Source: Nitrospirota bacterium (GTDB taxonomy: Bacteria > Nitrospirota > Leptospirillia > Leptospirillales > Leptospirillaceae). Taken from it: a stretch of 51,582 bases of DNA. How positions within the stretch are numbered: position 1 is the stretch's first letter; every line of letters starts with the position of its first letter. Made by a program: the position numbers and the translations under genes. Below the pieces are notes generated by a model that made no database searches, was not told where the DNA came from, and saw nothing but the letters and a program-made list of their open reading frames with translations. The stretch is from positions 1 through 51,582 of the forward strand of contig JAJZCZ010000004.1 in NCBI GenBank assembly GCA_021828805.1, given 5' to 3'. This document shows, piece after piece, positions 8,457-17,400 of the stretch.

Positions 8457-10142
8457 ATGCGTAGCGATATCATGAAAAAAGGGGTCGACCGGGCCCCCAA
8501 CAGAAGTCTTCTGAAGGCCTGCGGCCTGACTGATGCCGACATGGACAAGCCCTTCATCGCCGTGTCCAACTCCTATGTGGGGATCGTTCCGGGCCATGTT
8601 CACTTAAATCGCCTGGGTGAGATCGCCCGCGATGAGATTCGCAAGGCCGGCGCCGTTCCCTTTGAGTTCAATACCATCGGGGTGGATGATGGCATCGCCA
8701 TGGGACATGGCGGCATGCGCTACTCCCTGGCCAGCCGGGAGATCATTGCCGATGCCGTCGAGACCATGGTCATGGCCCATCCCTTTGATGGCATGCTTTG
8801 CCTCTCCAATTGCGACAAGATCACCCCCGGCATGATGATGGGGGCCCTGCGCGTCAACATCCCGACCGTCATGGTCTCGGGAGGCCCCATGGAGGCCGGA
8901 CAGCTCAAATCGGGTGAAGTCGTGGACCTTATCTCTGTCTTCGAGGGCGTGGGGAAGCTCAAGGCCGGCAAGATTTCGGAGGAGCAGCTCAAGGAAATCG
9001 AGGATGAAGGCTGCCCCACGTGCGGCTCCTGTTCCGGGATGTTTACCGCCAACTCCATGAACTGCCTCGCGGAGGTTCTGGGAATTGCCCTTCCCGGCAA
9101 CGGCACAATCCTTGCCACCGATCCCGCCCGGGAGGAACTCGTCCGCAAGGCGGCCCGCCGGGTCGTGGAGCTGGCCCGGGCCGGGCAGAACATCCGGGAG
9201 TTCGTGAACGAACGGGCTCTGGCCAATGCCCTGGTTCTGGACATTGCCATGGGGGGGTCCTCCAATACCATTCTCCATGCCATGGCCGTGGCCCATGAAG
9301 CTGAGATCCCCTTTCCCCAGTCCCGTATCAACGAGATTGCCGACCGTGTCCCCTACATCTGCAAGGTGAGCCCGGCGGGCTCCTACCATATCCAGGACGT
9401 TGCCCGCGCGGGGGGAGTGATGGCCATCATGAAGGAGCTGGCTGTCATTCCCGGCCTGCTCGACATGGAGGTCCGGGGCGTCTCGGGGAAGACGCTGGGA
9501 GAGGCGATTGCCGAGGCCAAAAATCTCGACACCGAGGTGATCCGACCGGTCTCCCGCGCCTACAGCGCCAAGGGGGGCCTGGCCATTCTCTATGGCACAC
9601 TCGCCCCCGACGGCGGGGTGGTGAAAGTCGGAGCGGTCGACCCCGCCATGCGCAAGTTCGAAGGGCCTGCGGTGATCTTTGACTCGCAGGAGGCGGCCTG
9701 TGATGGAATCCTGAGCGGGAAGGTCAAGGCCGGGGACGTGGTGGTAATCCGGTACGAAGGTCCTTCCGGAGGTCCCGGCATGCAGGAGATGCTCGCGCCC
9801 ACCGCCAACCTGATGGGGATGGGGCTGGGGGACAAGGTGGCGCTCGTTACTGACGGGCGATTCTCCGGGGGAACCCGGGGAGCCTGCGTGGGACATATCT
9901 CGCCCGAAGCCTCGGCCGGGGGCCCCATCGGTCTGGTGCGCCCTGGCGACCGGATTAGGATCGACCTTGAGGCCCGGACCATTGACCTCATGGTCTCGCC
10001 GGAGGAGCTGGCCACCCGTCGGAAAACCTTCTCTCCGCTTCCTCCCAAGGTGACCCGTGGCTACCTGGCGCGCTACGCCGCTCTCGTGGAGAGCGGCAGC
10101 CGTGGAGCCATCTTGCGGACTCCCGGGTCGGCGGTCCGGTGA
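8457..10142 (+). CDS. ilvD: Dihydroxy-acid dehydratase
   Basis: 561 residues, the usual length for IlvD. It dehydrates 2,3-dihydroxy-isovalerate and 2,3-dihydroxy-3-methylvalerate to the 2-oxo acids in valine, leucine and isoleucine synthesis, in the cytoplasm, using an Fe-S cluster and Mg2+. Visible family motifs: [19 protein letters not shown] at the start, [33 protein letters not shown] with the cluster cysteines, and GRFSGGTRG near the C-terminus. ATG 8457 gives the standard MRSD start and follows GAGG; two in-frame starts lie 8-9 codons upstream. Its stop overlaps the next gene's GTG (GTGA), starting a four-gene overlapping chain. Confidence 0.97.
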   Translation: MRSDIMKKGVDRAPNRSLLKACGLTDADMDKPFIAVSNSYVGIVPGHVHLNRLGEIARDEIRKAGAVPFEFNTIGVDDGIAMGHGGMRYSLASREIIADAVETMVMAHPFDGMLCLSNCDKITPGMMMGALRVNIPTVMVSGGPMEAGQLKSGEVVDLISVFEGVGKLKAGKISEEQLKEIEDEGCPTCGSCSGMFTANSMNCLAEVLGIALPGNGTILATDPAREELVRKAARRVVELARAGQNIREFVNERALANALVLDIAMGGSSNTILHAMAVAHEAEIPFPQSRINEIADRVPYICKVSPAGSYHIQDVARAGGVMAIMKELAVIPGLLDMEVRGVSGKTLGEAIAEAKNLDTEVIRPVSRAYSAKGGLAILYGTLAPDGGVVKVGAVDPAMRKFEGPAVIFDSQEAACDGILSGKVKAGDVVVIRYEGPSGGPGMQEMLAPTANLMGMGLGDKVALVTDGRFSGGTRGACVGHISPEASAGGPIGLVRPGDRIRIDLEARTIDLMVSPEELATRRKTFSPLPPKVTRGYLARYAALVESGSRGAILRTPGSAVR

Positions 10143-11167
10143 CCGTTTTTTCTCCCGGAATGATGTCGGGATACGCCGGAAAATACATCCTTGTGACGGG
10201 TGGGGCCGGCTTTGTGGGGTCCCACCTCTGTGATCGCCTGCTGGCCCTGGGTGCCCGTGTGGATGTCCTGGATAATCTCTCCACAGGGAGCGAGTCGAAT
10301 ATCCCTGCCGGGATTGGTCGATTTGTCGAGCAGGATGTGGCCGTCTCCGCCCCCCTCCCGGACTATGACCTTCTCTTTCATCTGGCCTGTCCGGCCTCCC
10401 CTCCCCGATACCAGGCCGATCCGGTCGCCACCTTCCGTACCGCTGTCTTTGGAACGGTCCGGATGCTGGAAGAAGCCCGGCGGACCGGAGCCCGCATGTT
10501 GATCGCGTCCACCTCGGAGGTCTACGGAGACCCCTTGGAGCATCCCCAGACGGAGTCGTACTGGGGCCATGTCAACCCGATCGGCCTTCGCTCCTGTTAC
10601 GACGAAGGCAAACGCGCCGCCGAAACGGTGGCGACGGACTATCGGCGCCAGTCCGGGGTTGATCTCAGGATCGTCCGCATCTTCAATACCTATGGCCCCC
10701 GCATGGATCCGTTCGACGGGCGGGTGGTGAGCAACTTTATCCGCCAGGGTCTGATGGGGCTTCCCCTGACTCTTTACGGAGACGGATCCCAGACCCGTTC
10801 CTTCTGCTTTGTCTCCGACCTGGTTGAGGGAATTCTCCGGCTGGGAGCCCTTCCGGATGAGCCCGGCCGGGAATCTCCCGTCAACCTGGGCAATCCCGGA
10901 GAGTTCACCATCGGGGAACTCGCTGATGTTGTCGAGGAGGTCCTGGGCCGGAGTCTGGGTCGGGTGACCCATCCGCTTCCTGCCGACGATCCCCGCAGGA
11001 GGCGCCCGGATATTACCCGGGCCGGGGAGTGGCTGGGCTGGAGTCCGGAGATCCCCCTTCGGCAAGGAATCGCTCTGACCGCCAATGACTTCCGTTCCCG
11101 CCCCGATGATCTTCTCTCCGACAGGAACCCCTCCTCCGCCTCCCGGCAGGGACTGCGCTCCCGGTGA
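10139..11167 (+). CDS. UDP-glucuronate decarboxylase-like NAD-dependent epimerase/dehydratase
   Basis: 342 residues, extended short-chain dehydrogenase fold. Gly-rich NAD site [11 protein letters not shown] near residue 20, Asp-containing DNLSTGS loop, STSEVYGDP, catalytic Tyr and Lys in [11 protein letters not shown], then [20 protein letters not shown], which closely follows UDP-xylose synthases. The likely reaction is UDP-glucuronate to UDP-xylose for cell-surface glycans; other nucleotide-sugar epimerase activities remain possible. The GTG start at 10139 overlaps the ilvD stop, and the gene overlaps the following membrane protein by 4 bp. The association with ilvD is unexplained; with the next gene it could serve envelope polysaccharide synthesis. 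Confidence 0.88.
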   Translation: MTVFSPGMMSGYAGKYILVTGGAGFVGSHLCDRLLALGARVDVLDNLSTGSESNIPAGIGRFVEQDVAVSAPLPDYDLLFHLACPASPPRYQADPVATFRTAVFGTVRMLEEARRTGARMLIASTSEVYGDPLEHPQTESYWGHVNPIGLRSCYDEGKRAAETVATDYRRQSGVDLRIVRIFNTYGPRMDPFDGRVVSNFIRQGLMGLPLTLYGDGSQTRSFCFVSDLVEGILRLGALPDEPGRESPVNLGNPGEFTIGELADVVEEVLGRSLGRVTHPLPADDPRRRRPDITRAGEWLGWSPEIPLRQGIALTANDFRSRPDDLLSDRNPSSASRQGLRSR

Positions 11168-12237
11168 CGGGGAAAAAACGCCTCATTAATCTCGCTGCCG
11201 CCCTGGGAATCAGCGGAGCTGCCCTCTTTTTTGCCCTGCGCCATGTTTCCCTGAAAAACTTGGGACATATTCTCTGGAAGGGCCACTACGGCTGGCTGAT
11301 TCCCGCGACCCTTCTTTTGTTGATGATCTATGGTGCCCGGGCCCTCTTCTGGAGACAGACCCTCTCCGTCACCCGCAAGGTTGCCTACCCCTCGCTTTAC
11401 TCTTCGATTGTGGTGGGCTTCATGGCCAACTCGATCCTCCCCTTCCGGGCCGGCGAAATGGTTCGGGCCCTTTATGCGAGAAAGCTCGAGGATCTTCCCC
11501 TGCCGCTTCTCCTCTCCACGATCCTGATCGAGAGGCTCTTCGACCTCGTCTCTCTCTCCCTGCTTCTGTTCCTTTATCTGGTTTTCGGAGGCCAGGGGGT
11601 GGGAGGAAAGGGGATCTGGATCATCGGAGGAACAGCCGGGCTCTTTCTGGGATTGGTCGCACTGGTCTACGGCCGACTTGTGGTGGTGAAGATCCTTGAC
11701 CGGACGCTCCTCCCCCTGACCCGGGGACACCGTCTGGCAAAAAAACTTGTGAAGACGGCGGAGCAGGCTCTCCATGGCCTTTCTTCCATTACCTCCCCGA
11801 CGCTCCTCCTTCGTCTCTTTCTCACGAGCCTTGCCATCTGGGCTCTCTCCCTCCTTGCCACCTGGTTCACCCTCATCACCTTTGACATCACCCAGAGTCC
11901 GGTAAGGGTGACCCTGGCCTTTCTTGTCTTCACCAATCTGGCCATGCTGATCCCCTCCTCTCCGGGAGGAATCGGGGTTTTCCAGCTGGCGGCGGTCTAT
12001 GCCCTCTCCCCTTTCCATGTCCCTGCCGACCGGGCGGTGGCACTTTCTCTCGTCAACCAGGGTCTCTTCATCTCGGTGACCGGGATTCTGGGATATATCT
12101 TTGTCTCCCGCTCCCATGTCTCCCTGACCTCCATGCAAAGCCAGGCCCTCGAAATGGAAGCCTCGGAAGAGGGCGAGGAGAAAATTTCCTCCCCGGAGGA
12201 GAAGTCTCCCCGTCCCCCGTCGGATACACTCCCTTGA
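11164..12237 (+). CDS. LPG-synthase-TM/UPF0104-type integral membrane protein
   Basis: 357 residues with about eight hydrophobic helices (for example ALGISGAALFFAL, YGWLIPATLLLLMIYGARALFW, LVSLSLLLFLYLVFGG, LAMLIPSSPGGIGVFQLAAVYAL). The motifs NSILPFRAGEMVRALYARK and PSSPGGIGVFQ are characteristic of the lysylphosphatidylglycerol synthase transmembrane family, whose members include lipid transferases and flippase-like proteins acting with sugar nucleotide genes. It lacks the soluble synthase domain of MprF. GTG at 11164 overlaps the previous stop; TGA overlaps the TTG of the nuclease gene. A short charged cytoplasmic tail ends the protein. Exact role unknown. Confidence 0.85.
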   Translation: MTGKKRLINLAAALGISGAALFFALRHVSLKNLGHILWKGHYGWLIPATLLLLMIYGARALFWRQTLSVTRKVAYPSLYSSIVVGFMANSILPFRAGEMVRALYARKLEDLPLPLLLSTILIERLFDLVSLSLLLFLYLVFGGQGVGGKGIWIIGGTAGLFLGLVALVYGRLVVVKILDRTLLPLTRGHRLAKKLVKTAEQALHGLSSITSPTLLLRLFLTSLAIWALSLLATWFTLITFDITQSPVRVTLAFLVFTNLAMLIPSSPGGIGVFQLAAVYALSPFHVPADRAVALSLVNQGLFISVTGILGYIFVSRSHVSLTSMQSQALEMEASEEGEEKISSPEEKSPRPPSDTLP

Positions 12238-13235
12238 CACGCCTGGTGAATTCCTTTTCCTATTCTCATTCCCGGGGAGAGCTCTTCCGGGAGTGCCCTC
12301 GACGCTACTGGTTTGCCCGATACGGAGGATGGGGGGGATGGGAGCGCTCCGCCGATCCCGTCACCCGGGAGATCTATCGTCTCACCAAGCTTTCCAATCG
12401 TTATCTTTGGACGGGTCACCATGTGCACGACAGAGTCGAGCGCCTGGTGGCCAGGATTGCGGAAAAGGGCCCCCTTCCCCCCGAAGAGGAGGAACGGAAG
12501 GCCCTTCTTGACACACTTCGACGGGAATATGCCCATTCCAGGAGGGATCGCTCCGGCCAGAATCCCGCCCGAAAAGGTTTCTGGGGGCTTCTGGAGCATG
12601 AGGGGCGTGATTTCTCGATCTCCGATGCCGAATGGAAGCCTCTTGTTGACCGGGCCGGGGAATCTCTGGGAGGGTTCTACAGGAGCTGGGTCCTTCCGGA
12701 GCTTCTGGCGGTGGATCCCTCCGAGATCCTTGACCGGGATGCTGAACTCCGGACTGCCCTTCTCGAGGTGGACGGACTCGAGGTGCCGGTCCATATGAAG
12801 ATCGATCTGGCCTATCGCGTCTCAGACGGGACGGTGCGGGTGGTTGACTGGAAGACCGGTCGTCCGGGGTCGCCGGACGAACACGTGAGCCAGTTGGCAC
12901 TCTATGCCTGGTACTACGGACGGGAAAGGGGCGTTCCTGTCGACAGGATCCTCCTGGGGCCGGTTTATTTGGCGTACCGCCCGGAAAAGGCCGAACTCCA
13001 GTCGATCTCTTCCGGGAGCGTCGATGCGGTCCTTGCCGAGACCCTGACCACGATCCGGGAGATCCTGTCCTGCATTGATGACCCCGTTTTGGGCGTCGCC
13101 CGGAAGGAGAGATTTCCCGTGACAAGCCGCTCCTTCAACTGTCGCGACTGTCCCTTCCGCGCCTTCTGCCCCGACCGTCCCCGTCCCCCGGCCTCCCGCT
13201 CTGACGATAACGCCGCCGAGCTCGCATCCTTCTGA
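12234..13235 (+). CDS. RecB/Cas4-like PD-(D/E)XK nuclease with probable Fe-S cluster
   Basis: 333 residues. The nuclease core is visible as KIDLAYR (metal-binding Asp) and VRVVDWKTGRPG (D-W-K), followed by a QLALYAWYY helix as in RecB/Cas4 enzymes. One cysteine lies at residue 21 (FRECPRRYWF) and three cluster near the C-terminus (CRDCPFRAFC), the one-plus-three arrangement that binds a 4Fe-4S cluster in AddB and Cas4. It is likely a DNA exonuclease or repair factor. No cas genes or AddA are adjacent. TTG 12234 overlaps the stop of the membrane protein gene, so it is the last gene of the ilvD transcript. Confidence 0.87.
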   Translation: MTRLVNSFSYSHSRGELFRECPRRYWFARYGGWGGWERSADPVTREIYRLTKLSNRYLWTGHHVHDRVERLVARIAEKGPLPPEEEERKALLDTLRREYAHSRRDRSGQNPARKGFWGLLEHEGRDFSISDAEWKPLVDRAGESLGGFYRSWVLPELLAVDPSEILDRDAELRTALLEVDGLEVPVHMKIDLAYRVSDGTVRVVDWKTGRPGSPDEHVSQLALYAWYYGRERGVPVDRILLGPVYLAYRPEKAELQSISSGSVDAVLAETLTTIREILSCIDDPVLGVARKERFPVTSRSFNCRDCPFRAFCPDRPRPPASRSDDNAAELASF

Positions 13236-13611
13236 GCCCTCTTTCCCGGCGCCCAAACTCCATTCTGCGCGGTCCCTCTTTATGGATTTTGCCGGTATGA
13301 CTATCAGTCCCTGACCGGTTGTCCGGGGGAGAGAGGCCTTTCTTTCTCATCGCTACTGCCCTGCTCTTCGCTGCGCTCCTTCTTCCTTTTTTCGTTTCCT
13401 CAGTCATTTTAGTTACAAAAAATTATAAAATTATCTATTAAAAATAAAATTTAGACCTACTGATTGCATTTTAGGGGTGGTTGGGATAACGTGTGCCCAT
13501 TATCCGGATGTTTTTCCGGAAAAATGTTTGGAGAAGGCATGATAGATGCAGGATTTCCAATCACAGAACAGAACAAAAAACTAGAGATAGCCGTTCAGCT
13601 GAGGAGGATCC
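13236..13611. other. Spacer with AT-rich block, probable promoter for the chemotaxis gene
   Basis: 376 bp with no supported gene. The first half is GC-rich; 13405-13460 is a conspicuous AT block (AAAAAATTATAAAATTATC and following), typical of a promoter upstream element. A possible -35 TTGCAT at about 13465 and GATAAC downstream are spaced only about 15 bp, so the assignment is weak. No sigma-28 consensus was recognised. Confidence 0.35.
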
Positions 13612-14733
13612 ATGGCATTCGGACGGAGAAGCGGTAAGGAGTCGATGTCCCAGTCAGAGAGAAAGTCTTCCGGAGAAAGTGACCGCTCCTCCTATGTTCC
13701 GGATGAAGATCCCTACCCCGCTGACCTCGATGCCATCATCCGGATGGCTCCAGGGGTGATCGCCCCCATTCTTGATGCCGTCCAGTCCGACGGAATTGCT
13801 ATCGCCAGCCCGGACATGGGCCAGGGCAAGGACGGAAACCGGATCATCTACATGAACCGGAAGATGCATGAGATTGTCGAGAAGATGGAGAGCGAGCTGC
13901 GGGCAGGTTTTGGTATCGCCCCCCGGGAGGTTTTTGGGGGATCCATTCATCGATTTCACAAGGATCCCGATAAAATCCGCAAGGTGTTGATGGAGATCAA
14001 GCCCGGAGAGACCCGATTCAACCAGATCATTCCCATCGGCCGCAAGCGCATCAGCTCTGTGACAGGGGTTCTTGCCGACGGATCGGGGCGGACGATCGGC
14101 TATCTCACCATCTTTACCGACGTGACGGCCCATTCCCACCTCGATGAGGTCTCCAATAAGTCCGCGGGGATCGCCAAGATGGTTGAGGAGATCTCTCTGA
14201 GTATGAAGGATCTCGTTTCCCGCGCTGAGGAAAGTGGAGAGAGGATGGTCACTCTGAGCAAAGGGGTTGAGGATAACAAGGAAGCGATGGAGCGTCTCGG
14301 CTCGGTGGTGGGCAATCTTGGCAAGCGCTCCGAGGAGATCGGGTCGATTATCGAGACCATTGGCCAGATTGCCTCCCAGACGAATCTTCTTGCACTCAAT
14401 GCGGCGATTGAGGCGGCCAGGGCCGGCGAGCAGGGCCGGGGATTTGCCGTGGTGGCCGATGAGGTGAGAAAGCTGGCGGAGAGAACGGCGCGGTCGACAA
14501 AGGAAATCGAGGCGACCATCAGGAAGGTCCAGGAGGATACCTCCATGACCGTTGCGCTGCTTTCGGAGAGCCGGGCCCGGGCGACACAAAACAGGGAGAC
14601 AACCCGGCTGACCCAGGAGGCCCTGGGCAAGATCCGGCAGGAGCAACAATCGCTTTTGGAAAAAATCAGCAATATCGCCCAGGCGGCAATCGAGCAGGAC
14701 AAGTCGGTGAAGGACTTTATTGCCGACCGCTAG
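13612..14733 (+). CDS. Soluble PAS-type methyl-accepting chemotaxis protein
   Basis: 373 residues without transmembrane segments. Residues about 40-165 look like a PAS sensor ([20 protein letters not shown] ... ITSVTG-like core ... [12 protein letters not shown]). The C-terminal half is a coiled-coil signalling domain with the conserved hairpin [21 protein letters not shown] followed by [18 protein letters not shown], which contacts CheA and CheW. The protein therefore senses a cytoplasmic cue, perhaps redox or a small ligand. AGGAGG lies just before ATG 13612. A terminator-like structure follows the stop. No other che genes are in the window. Confidence 0.93.
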   Translation: MAFGRRSGKESMSQSERKSSGESDRSSYVPDEDPYPADLDAIIRMAPGVIAPILDAVQSDGIAIASPDMGQGKDGNRIIYMNRKMHEIVEKMESELRAGFGIAPREVFGGSIHRFHKDPDKIRKVLMEIKPGETRFNQIIPIGRKRISSVTGVLADGSGRTIGYLTIFTDVTAHSHLDEVSNKSAGIAKMVEEISLSMKDLVSRAEESGERMVTLSKGVEDNKEAMERLGSVVGNLGKRSEEIGSIIETIGQIASQTNLLALNAAIEAARAGEQGRGFAVVADEVRKLAERTARSTKEIEATIRKVQEDTSMTVALLSESRARATQNRETTRLTQEALGKIRQEQQSLLEKISNIAQAAIEQDKSVKDFIADR

Positions 14734-14744
14734 AGAGAAGAGGT

Positions 14745-14793
14745 AACGCCTGCTGAAAAACCTCTCGGAAGCGGTTATTTCCGGGCGTTTTTT
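14745..14793 (+). terminator. Probable terminator after the chemotaxis gene
   Basis: A bipartite stem: outer arms AACGCC (14745-14750) and GGCGTT (14784-14789), inner arms CGGAA (14766-14770) and TTCCG (14779-14783), followed by a short T run. It overlaps the 3' end of the convergent small membrane protein gene. Confidence 0.45.
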
Positions 14794-15008
14794 GAGTTCG
14801 TTTCCCTATACCCCCTGAGAAGCAGAAGAAGGCCTGCGGCCATCAGGGCGAGTCCCGAGACGGTGATCGCCTGGAGACCAAGATCCCCGATACGTGAATG
14901 GGCATGAACGTCGTCCCGGATGATCCCCAGGTAAACCGGTCCTCCCGCCGGAATGACGGAGAGGACGAGAATGGCCGCTCCCGTAAGCCGGATTGCTTTT
15001 CCTGTCAT
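14775..15008 (-). CDS. Small two-helix membrane protein
   Basis: 77 residues from ATG 15008, which follows GGAGG at good spacing (longer in-frame versions lack this). Two hydrophobic segments, AIRLTGAAILVLSVIPAGG at the N-terminus and ITVSGLALMAAGLLLLLRGY near the C-terminus, flank a short polar loop containing DDVHAHS. It resembles DUF3185-type small membrane proteins but is not assigned with confidence. Convergent with the chemotaxis gene. Confidence 0.65.
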   Translation of the reverse strand: MTGKAIRLTGAAILVLSVIPAGGPVYLGIIRDDVHAHSRIGDLGLQAITVSGLALMAAGLLLLLRGYRETNSKNARK

Positions 15009-15144
15009 CGTGCCTCCAAGGATGGTTGTATCGGTGAGCCGGGATATTGTCTCCATCCCGGCTCCATCATGGTCTCAACAAATAGACCGCCCCCGCCCCT
15101 CTTTGAACCTCTCCCTCACATCGCCCCTTTCCGGGGACCTCTTC

Positions 15145-15160
15145 TATGACATCCGTCATA
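15145..15160. promoter_or_regulatory. Inverted repeat TATGAC-ATCC-GTCATA
   Basis: Six-base arms with a 4-bp spacer in the 241-bp gap between the divergent genes at 15008 and 15250. Such a symmetric element between divergent genes is a plausible operator, but no regulator is linked to it. Confidence 0.3.
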
Positions 15161-15249
15161 ACACACTCTCATCCCTTTCTGGTAGGGTACTGATCCGGCG
15201 TCTGTGTCCATTCAGGACCCGGTGATGCCCTGTCTTTAAAGGAGAGGCG

Positions 15250-15657
15250 ATGTTGGGATTTGCAAGGAGAAAGGTGGCAGAGGAGATCGGTCCAAGAAGT
15301 GCTCCGGAGGAGGTCATTCTCAGCGAGGCCTACCATATTGGCCGGCACTCCGCATCAAACGGCGCGAGCCCCCCGGCGCCCGGCGGGATCCCCGTCTGGG
15401 TTGAGAGTAACGTCGAGTCCTTCTCAATTCTTGTCGACCGGCTCTACCGGGAATACCGCATTCCCGATGCGCTCTCTCCCAGGGTTTACCGCCGCCTTTA
15501 CGACGGCTTCTGCGACTTTGTCCGATCCCAGCCGGATGGAGGCAGTTCCCCTTTCTGCCTGTGCCGGGACGAGGTTTTTGCCCATGGCCGGGAGATTGTC
15601 CTCTCTCTTGCGAAAAAAAAGCAGGTCCGGCTCGACCCTGCCTTCTTGGACGGCTGA
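15250..15657 (+). CDS. Hypothetical protein, 135 residues
   Basis: Soluble, charged protein with no recognised family. It has no signal peptide or membrane helix. A central region, SFSILVDRLYREYRIPDALS with PRVYRRLYDGFCDFVRSQ, looks helical, followed by FCLCRDEVFAHGREIVLSLA with three cysteines in the protein (one at FCD, two in CLC). GGAG precedes ATG 15250 at 6 bp. Coding texture matches the neighbours. The following gap to 15840 holds nothing recognisable. Confidence 0.6.
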   Translation: MLGFARRKVAEEIGPRSAPEEVILSEAYHIGRHSASNGASPPAPGGIPVWVESNVESFSILVDRLYREYRIPDALSPRVYRRLYDGFCDFVRSQPDGGSSPFCLCRDEVFAHGREIVLSLAKKKQVRLDPAFLDG

Positions 15658-15840
15658 AGGCTCTCCCGGCACACGCACTGGCATAATCGCCTTGCAGCGG
15701 AAGGGCTTTCCCGCGTCCGGTTTACCATATAATGGCTGCCGGGACCTTTCCCTCAGGCCAGGGGAGGGTTTCCGGATTGCTTGTGCCCGTGCCAATGCCA
15801 TCCGCGGGACGTTCCCTCTCTATGATTTCACCTTCTGTCC

Positions 15841-16398
15841 TTATTTCACGTTGATAACGATGCTCCCGAGAGAGGCGCCGCTCTTGAGTGCCCCGGCGGA
15901 GGAGCGTTCCATGGACTTCATGGAGTGCTCGGCGTCTTCTCCCATGTCCATGCCCTTCATCTCCATGCCTCCCATATCCATTCCGTCCATCTTCATTCCC
16001 TGCATGGAACTCCCGGCCCCCTTCTCCTGGTGGGTCAGAGCGTCGGCCGCCACCACGCTGACCTCATGGTGTCCCGGGGCCAGGCGGGGAAGGGTGATCG
16101 TGCCGGGGGAGGAGGTGAAACTTCTCATCATCAGCATCCGGCCGTCGAGATAGACATGGAGATGGACCGGCTGGCCCGGACGGGGGGCGGGTGTGATGGC
16201 AAGGAGGAGGCGGATCCGCCGTCTGTGTGTCCCGGAAGGAGCCTCCTGTTTTGAGATCTTCACATGAAGAGGGGTGGCAAAAGACGGAGAAGGCGCGGTA
16301 AGGAGTGTTGCGAGAAAAAGTCCTGCAGAGAGGATCCCCGGAAGGAAACGGGCAGAAAGAGAATGCTGGGACAAGGGGAAATGGGGCAGGAAACGCAT
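15841..16398 (-). CDS. Secreted Met-rich protein, possible copper binder
   Basis: 185 residues. A signal peptide (ILSAGLFLATLLTAPSPSFA) is followed by an Ig-like or FixH-like beta domain (RIRLLLAITPAPRPGQPVHLHVYLDGR, APGHHEVSVVAAD). Residues about 128-162 are strikingly Met-rich: MQGMKMDGMDMGGMEMKGMD then MGEDAEHSMKSME, about a dozen Met in 35 residues, spaced as in periplasmic Cu(I)/Ag(I)-binding Met motifs such as in CopC, CusF or PcoE-type proteins. AGGAGGTC precedes ATG 16398. Last gene of a minus-strand envelope group beginning at 19120. Metal binding is inferred from composition and not from a matched family. Confidence 0.75.
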   Translation of the reverse strand: MRFLPHFPLSQHSLSARFLPGILSAGLFLATLLTAPSPSFATPLHVKISKQEAPSGTHRRRIRLLLAITPAPRPGQPVHLHVYLDGRMLMMRSFTSSPGTITLPRLAPGHHEVSVVAADALTHQEKGAGSSMQGMKMDGMDMGGMEMKGMDMGEDAEHSMKSMERSSAGALKSGASLGSIVINVK

Positions 16399-16642
16399 AA
16401 GGACCTCCTGGATGGGCGGGCCCGGAGCCGCCGGGGACGATGGTGCCGGACCTCAGACAACATTGGTGTATTGAAGGTTATTTTACCCGAAAGCATCCTT
16501 CCGGGACACTCTGTTGATGTCGGGGGCCTGCGGAGGTCGGTCTCTTTTCCGGCTCCCCCAGGGTGCGGTGAGTCTCTGAAAGTACGACAGGAGGGTGGCC
16601 CGCATCTTCCTGCAGCGGCCCGGGAGAGGACGAGGAGTGTTG

Positions 16643-17332
16643 TCAGAAGGCATAACGGATCCCGACCATGACCGGAACGGACCACGTGTCGCTGACCCGG
16701 GAGGTGGTGCCGGGGGGGGAGCCGAGGGAGGTGGTGATGCCGGTGGGGGCCGTTTCATAGGAGAGGTCGGCCTCGAGGAAGAGGCCGAGGGCGTTCGAGA
16801 GAGGGTAGAGGGCTCCGGCTCCCAGCATCCAGGCATAGCCGGCCTGGGCATCGGGACCGGTGTAGGTGTTGTAGGAGGCCCCAAAGGTGGCATTGAGATA
16901 GGGAATCAGGGAAACACGGGGAATCCCGGGAAGCATCAGATTGCCGCCCCCGCCCACAATCGTGTGCGTGTTCCGGGAGAAGTCGCTCTGGGTGAGGGTG
17001 AGGTAGGCCATCACATCCGGGAAGAGCATCTTTCCCGCCCGGAGACCCCAGGTTGGCCCCGAGCCAAAGTCATAGGGAACGCTCTGTCCTCCGGTTGTTC
17101 CGTAGGAGCCGGAGAGGGAGGTGTCCCCTCCGGCCAGTCCCTCCAGGACAAAGCCCGTGGGGAGATATCCCGGGGAGGAGGGGGGGGCGGGAGAAGGGGA
17201 GGACGGTGCGGCCATGTTATTCATGGCGGCGGCGATGGAGGAGAGAGGGCGCAAGAGAGCGCCTCCAAAAAGGAGCGCGGTCAGGGTCAGGGTGAGCGCT
17301 CCGGGAGTGAGTCTCCAGAACCGGTCAGCCAT
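16643..17332 (-). CDS. Outer-membrane beta-barrel protein, 229 residues
   Basis: From ATG 17332 (GGAT upstream) the protein begins with Arg/Lys and a hydrophobic signal (ALTLTLTALLFGGALL), a Pro/Ser/Ala spacer (PSSPSPAPPSSPGYLPTG), then alternating amphipathic strands with Gly/Tyr/Leu (YAWMLGAGALYPLSNALGLF) and ends VMVGIRYAF with the C-terminal Phe recognised by the barrel-assembly machinery. It resembles OmpW/opacity-type eight-stranded barrels. An alternative ATG at 17398 would begin 2 bp after the upstream stop. Co-directional with the Met-rich protein gene. Confidence 0.8.
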   Translation of the reverse strand: MADRFWRLTPGALTLTLTALLFGGALLRPLSSIAAAMNNMAAPSSPSPAPPSSPGYLPTGFVLEGLAGGDTSLSGSYGTTGGQSVPYDFGSGPTWGLRAGKMLFPDVMAYLTLTQSDFSRNTHTIVGGGGNLMLPGIPRVSLIPYLNATFGASYNTYTGPDAQAGYAWMLGAGALYPLSNALGLFLEADLSYETAPTGITTSLGSPPGTTSRVSDTWSVPVMVGIRYAF

Positions 17333-17400
17333 CGGGGGATCCTTTCGTGTGAGACGGCCCGGGGAGGAGTCTGGGGGGCGTCGGGTGCCATCGGTCATTG

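Noticed and set aside
8604-9896. Open frame of 430 codons opposite ilvD
   Set aside because: Antisense of a certain gene; Gly/His-rich translation without motifs.
10774-12240. Open frame of 488 codons opposite the epimerase and membrane protein genes
   Set aside because: Low-complexity charged translation typical of the complement of membrane-protein codons; the plus-strand genes have clear motifs and overlapping starts.
13135-13407. Minus-strand frame of 90 codons overlapping the end of the nuclease gene
   Set aside because: Arg/Gly-rich shadow translation over the conserved cysteine cluster of the nuclease.
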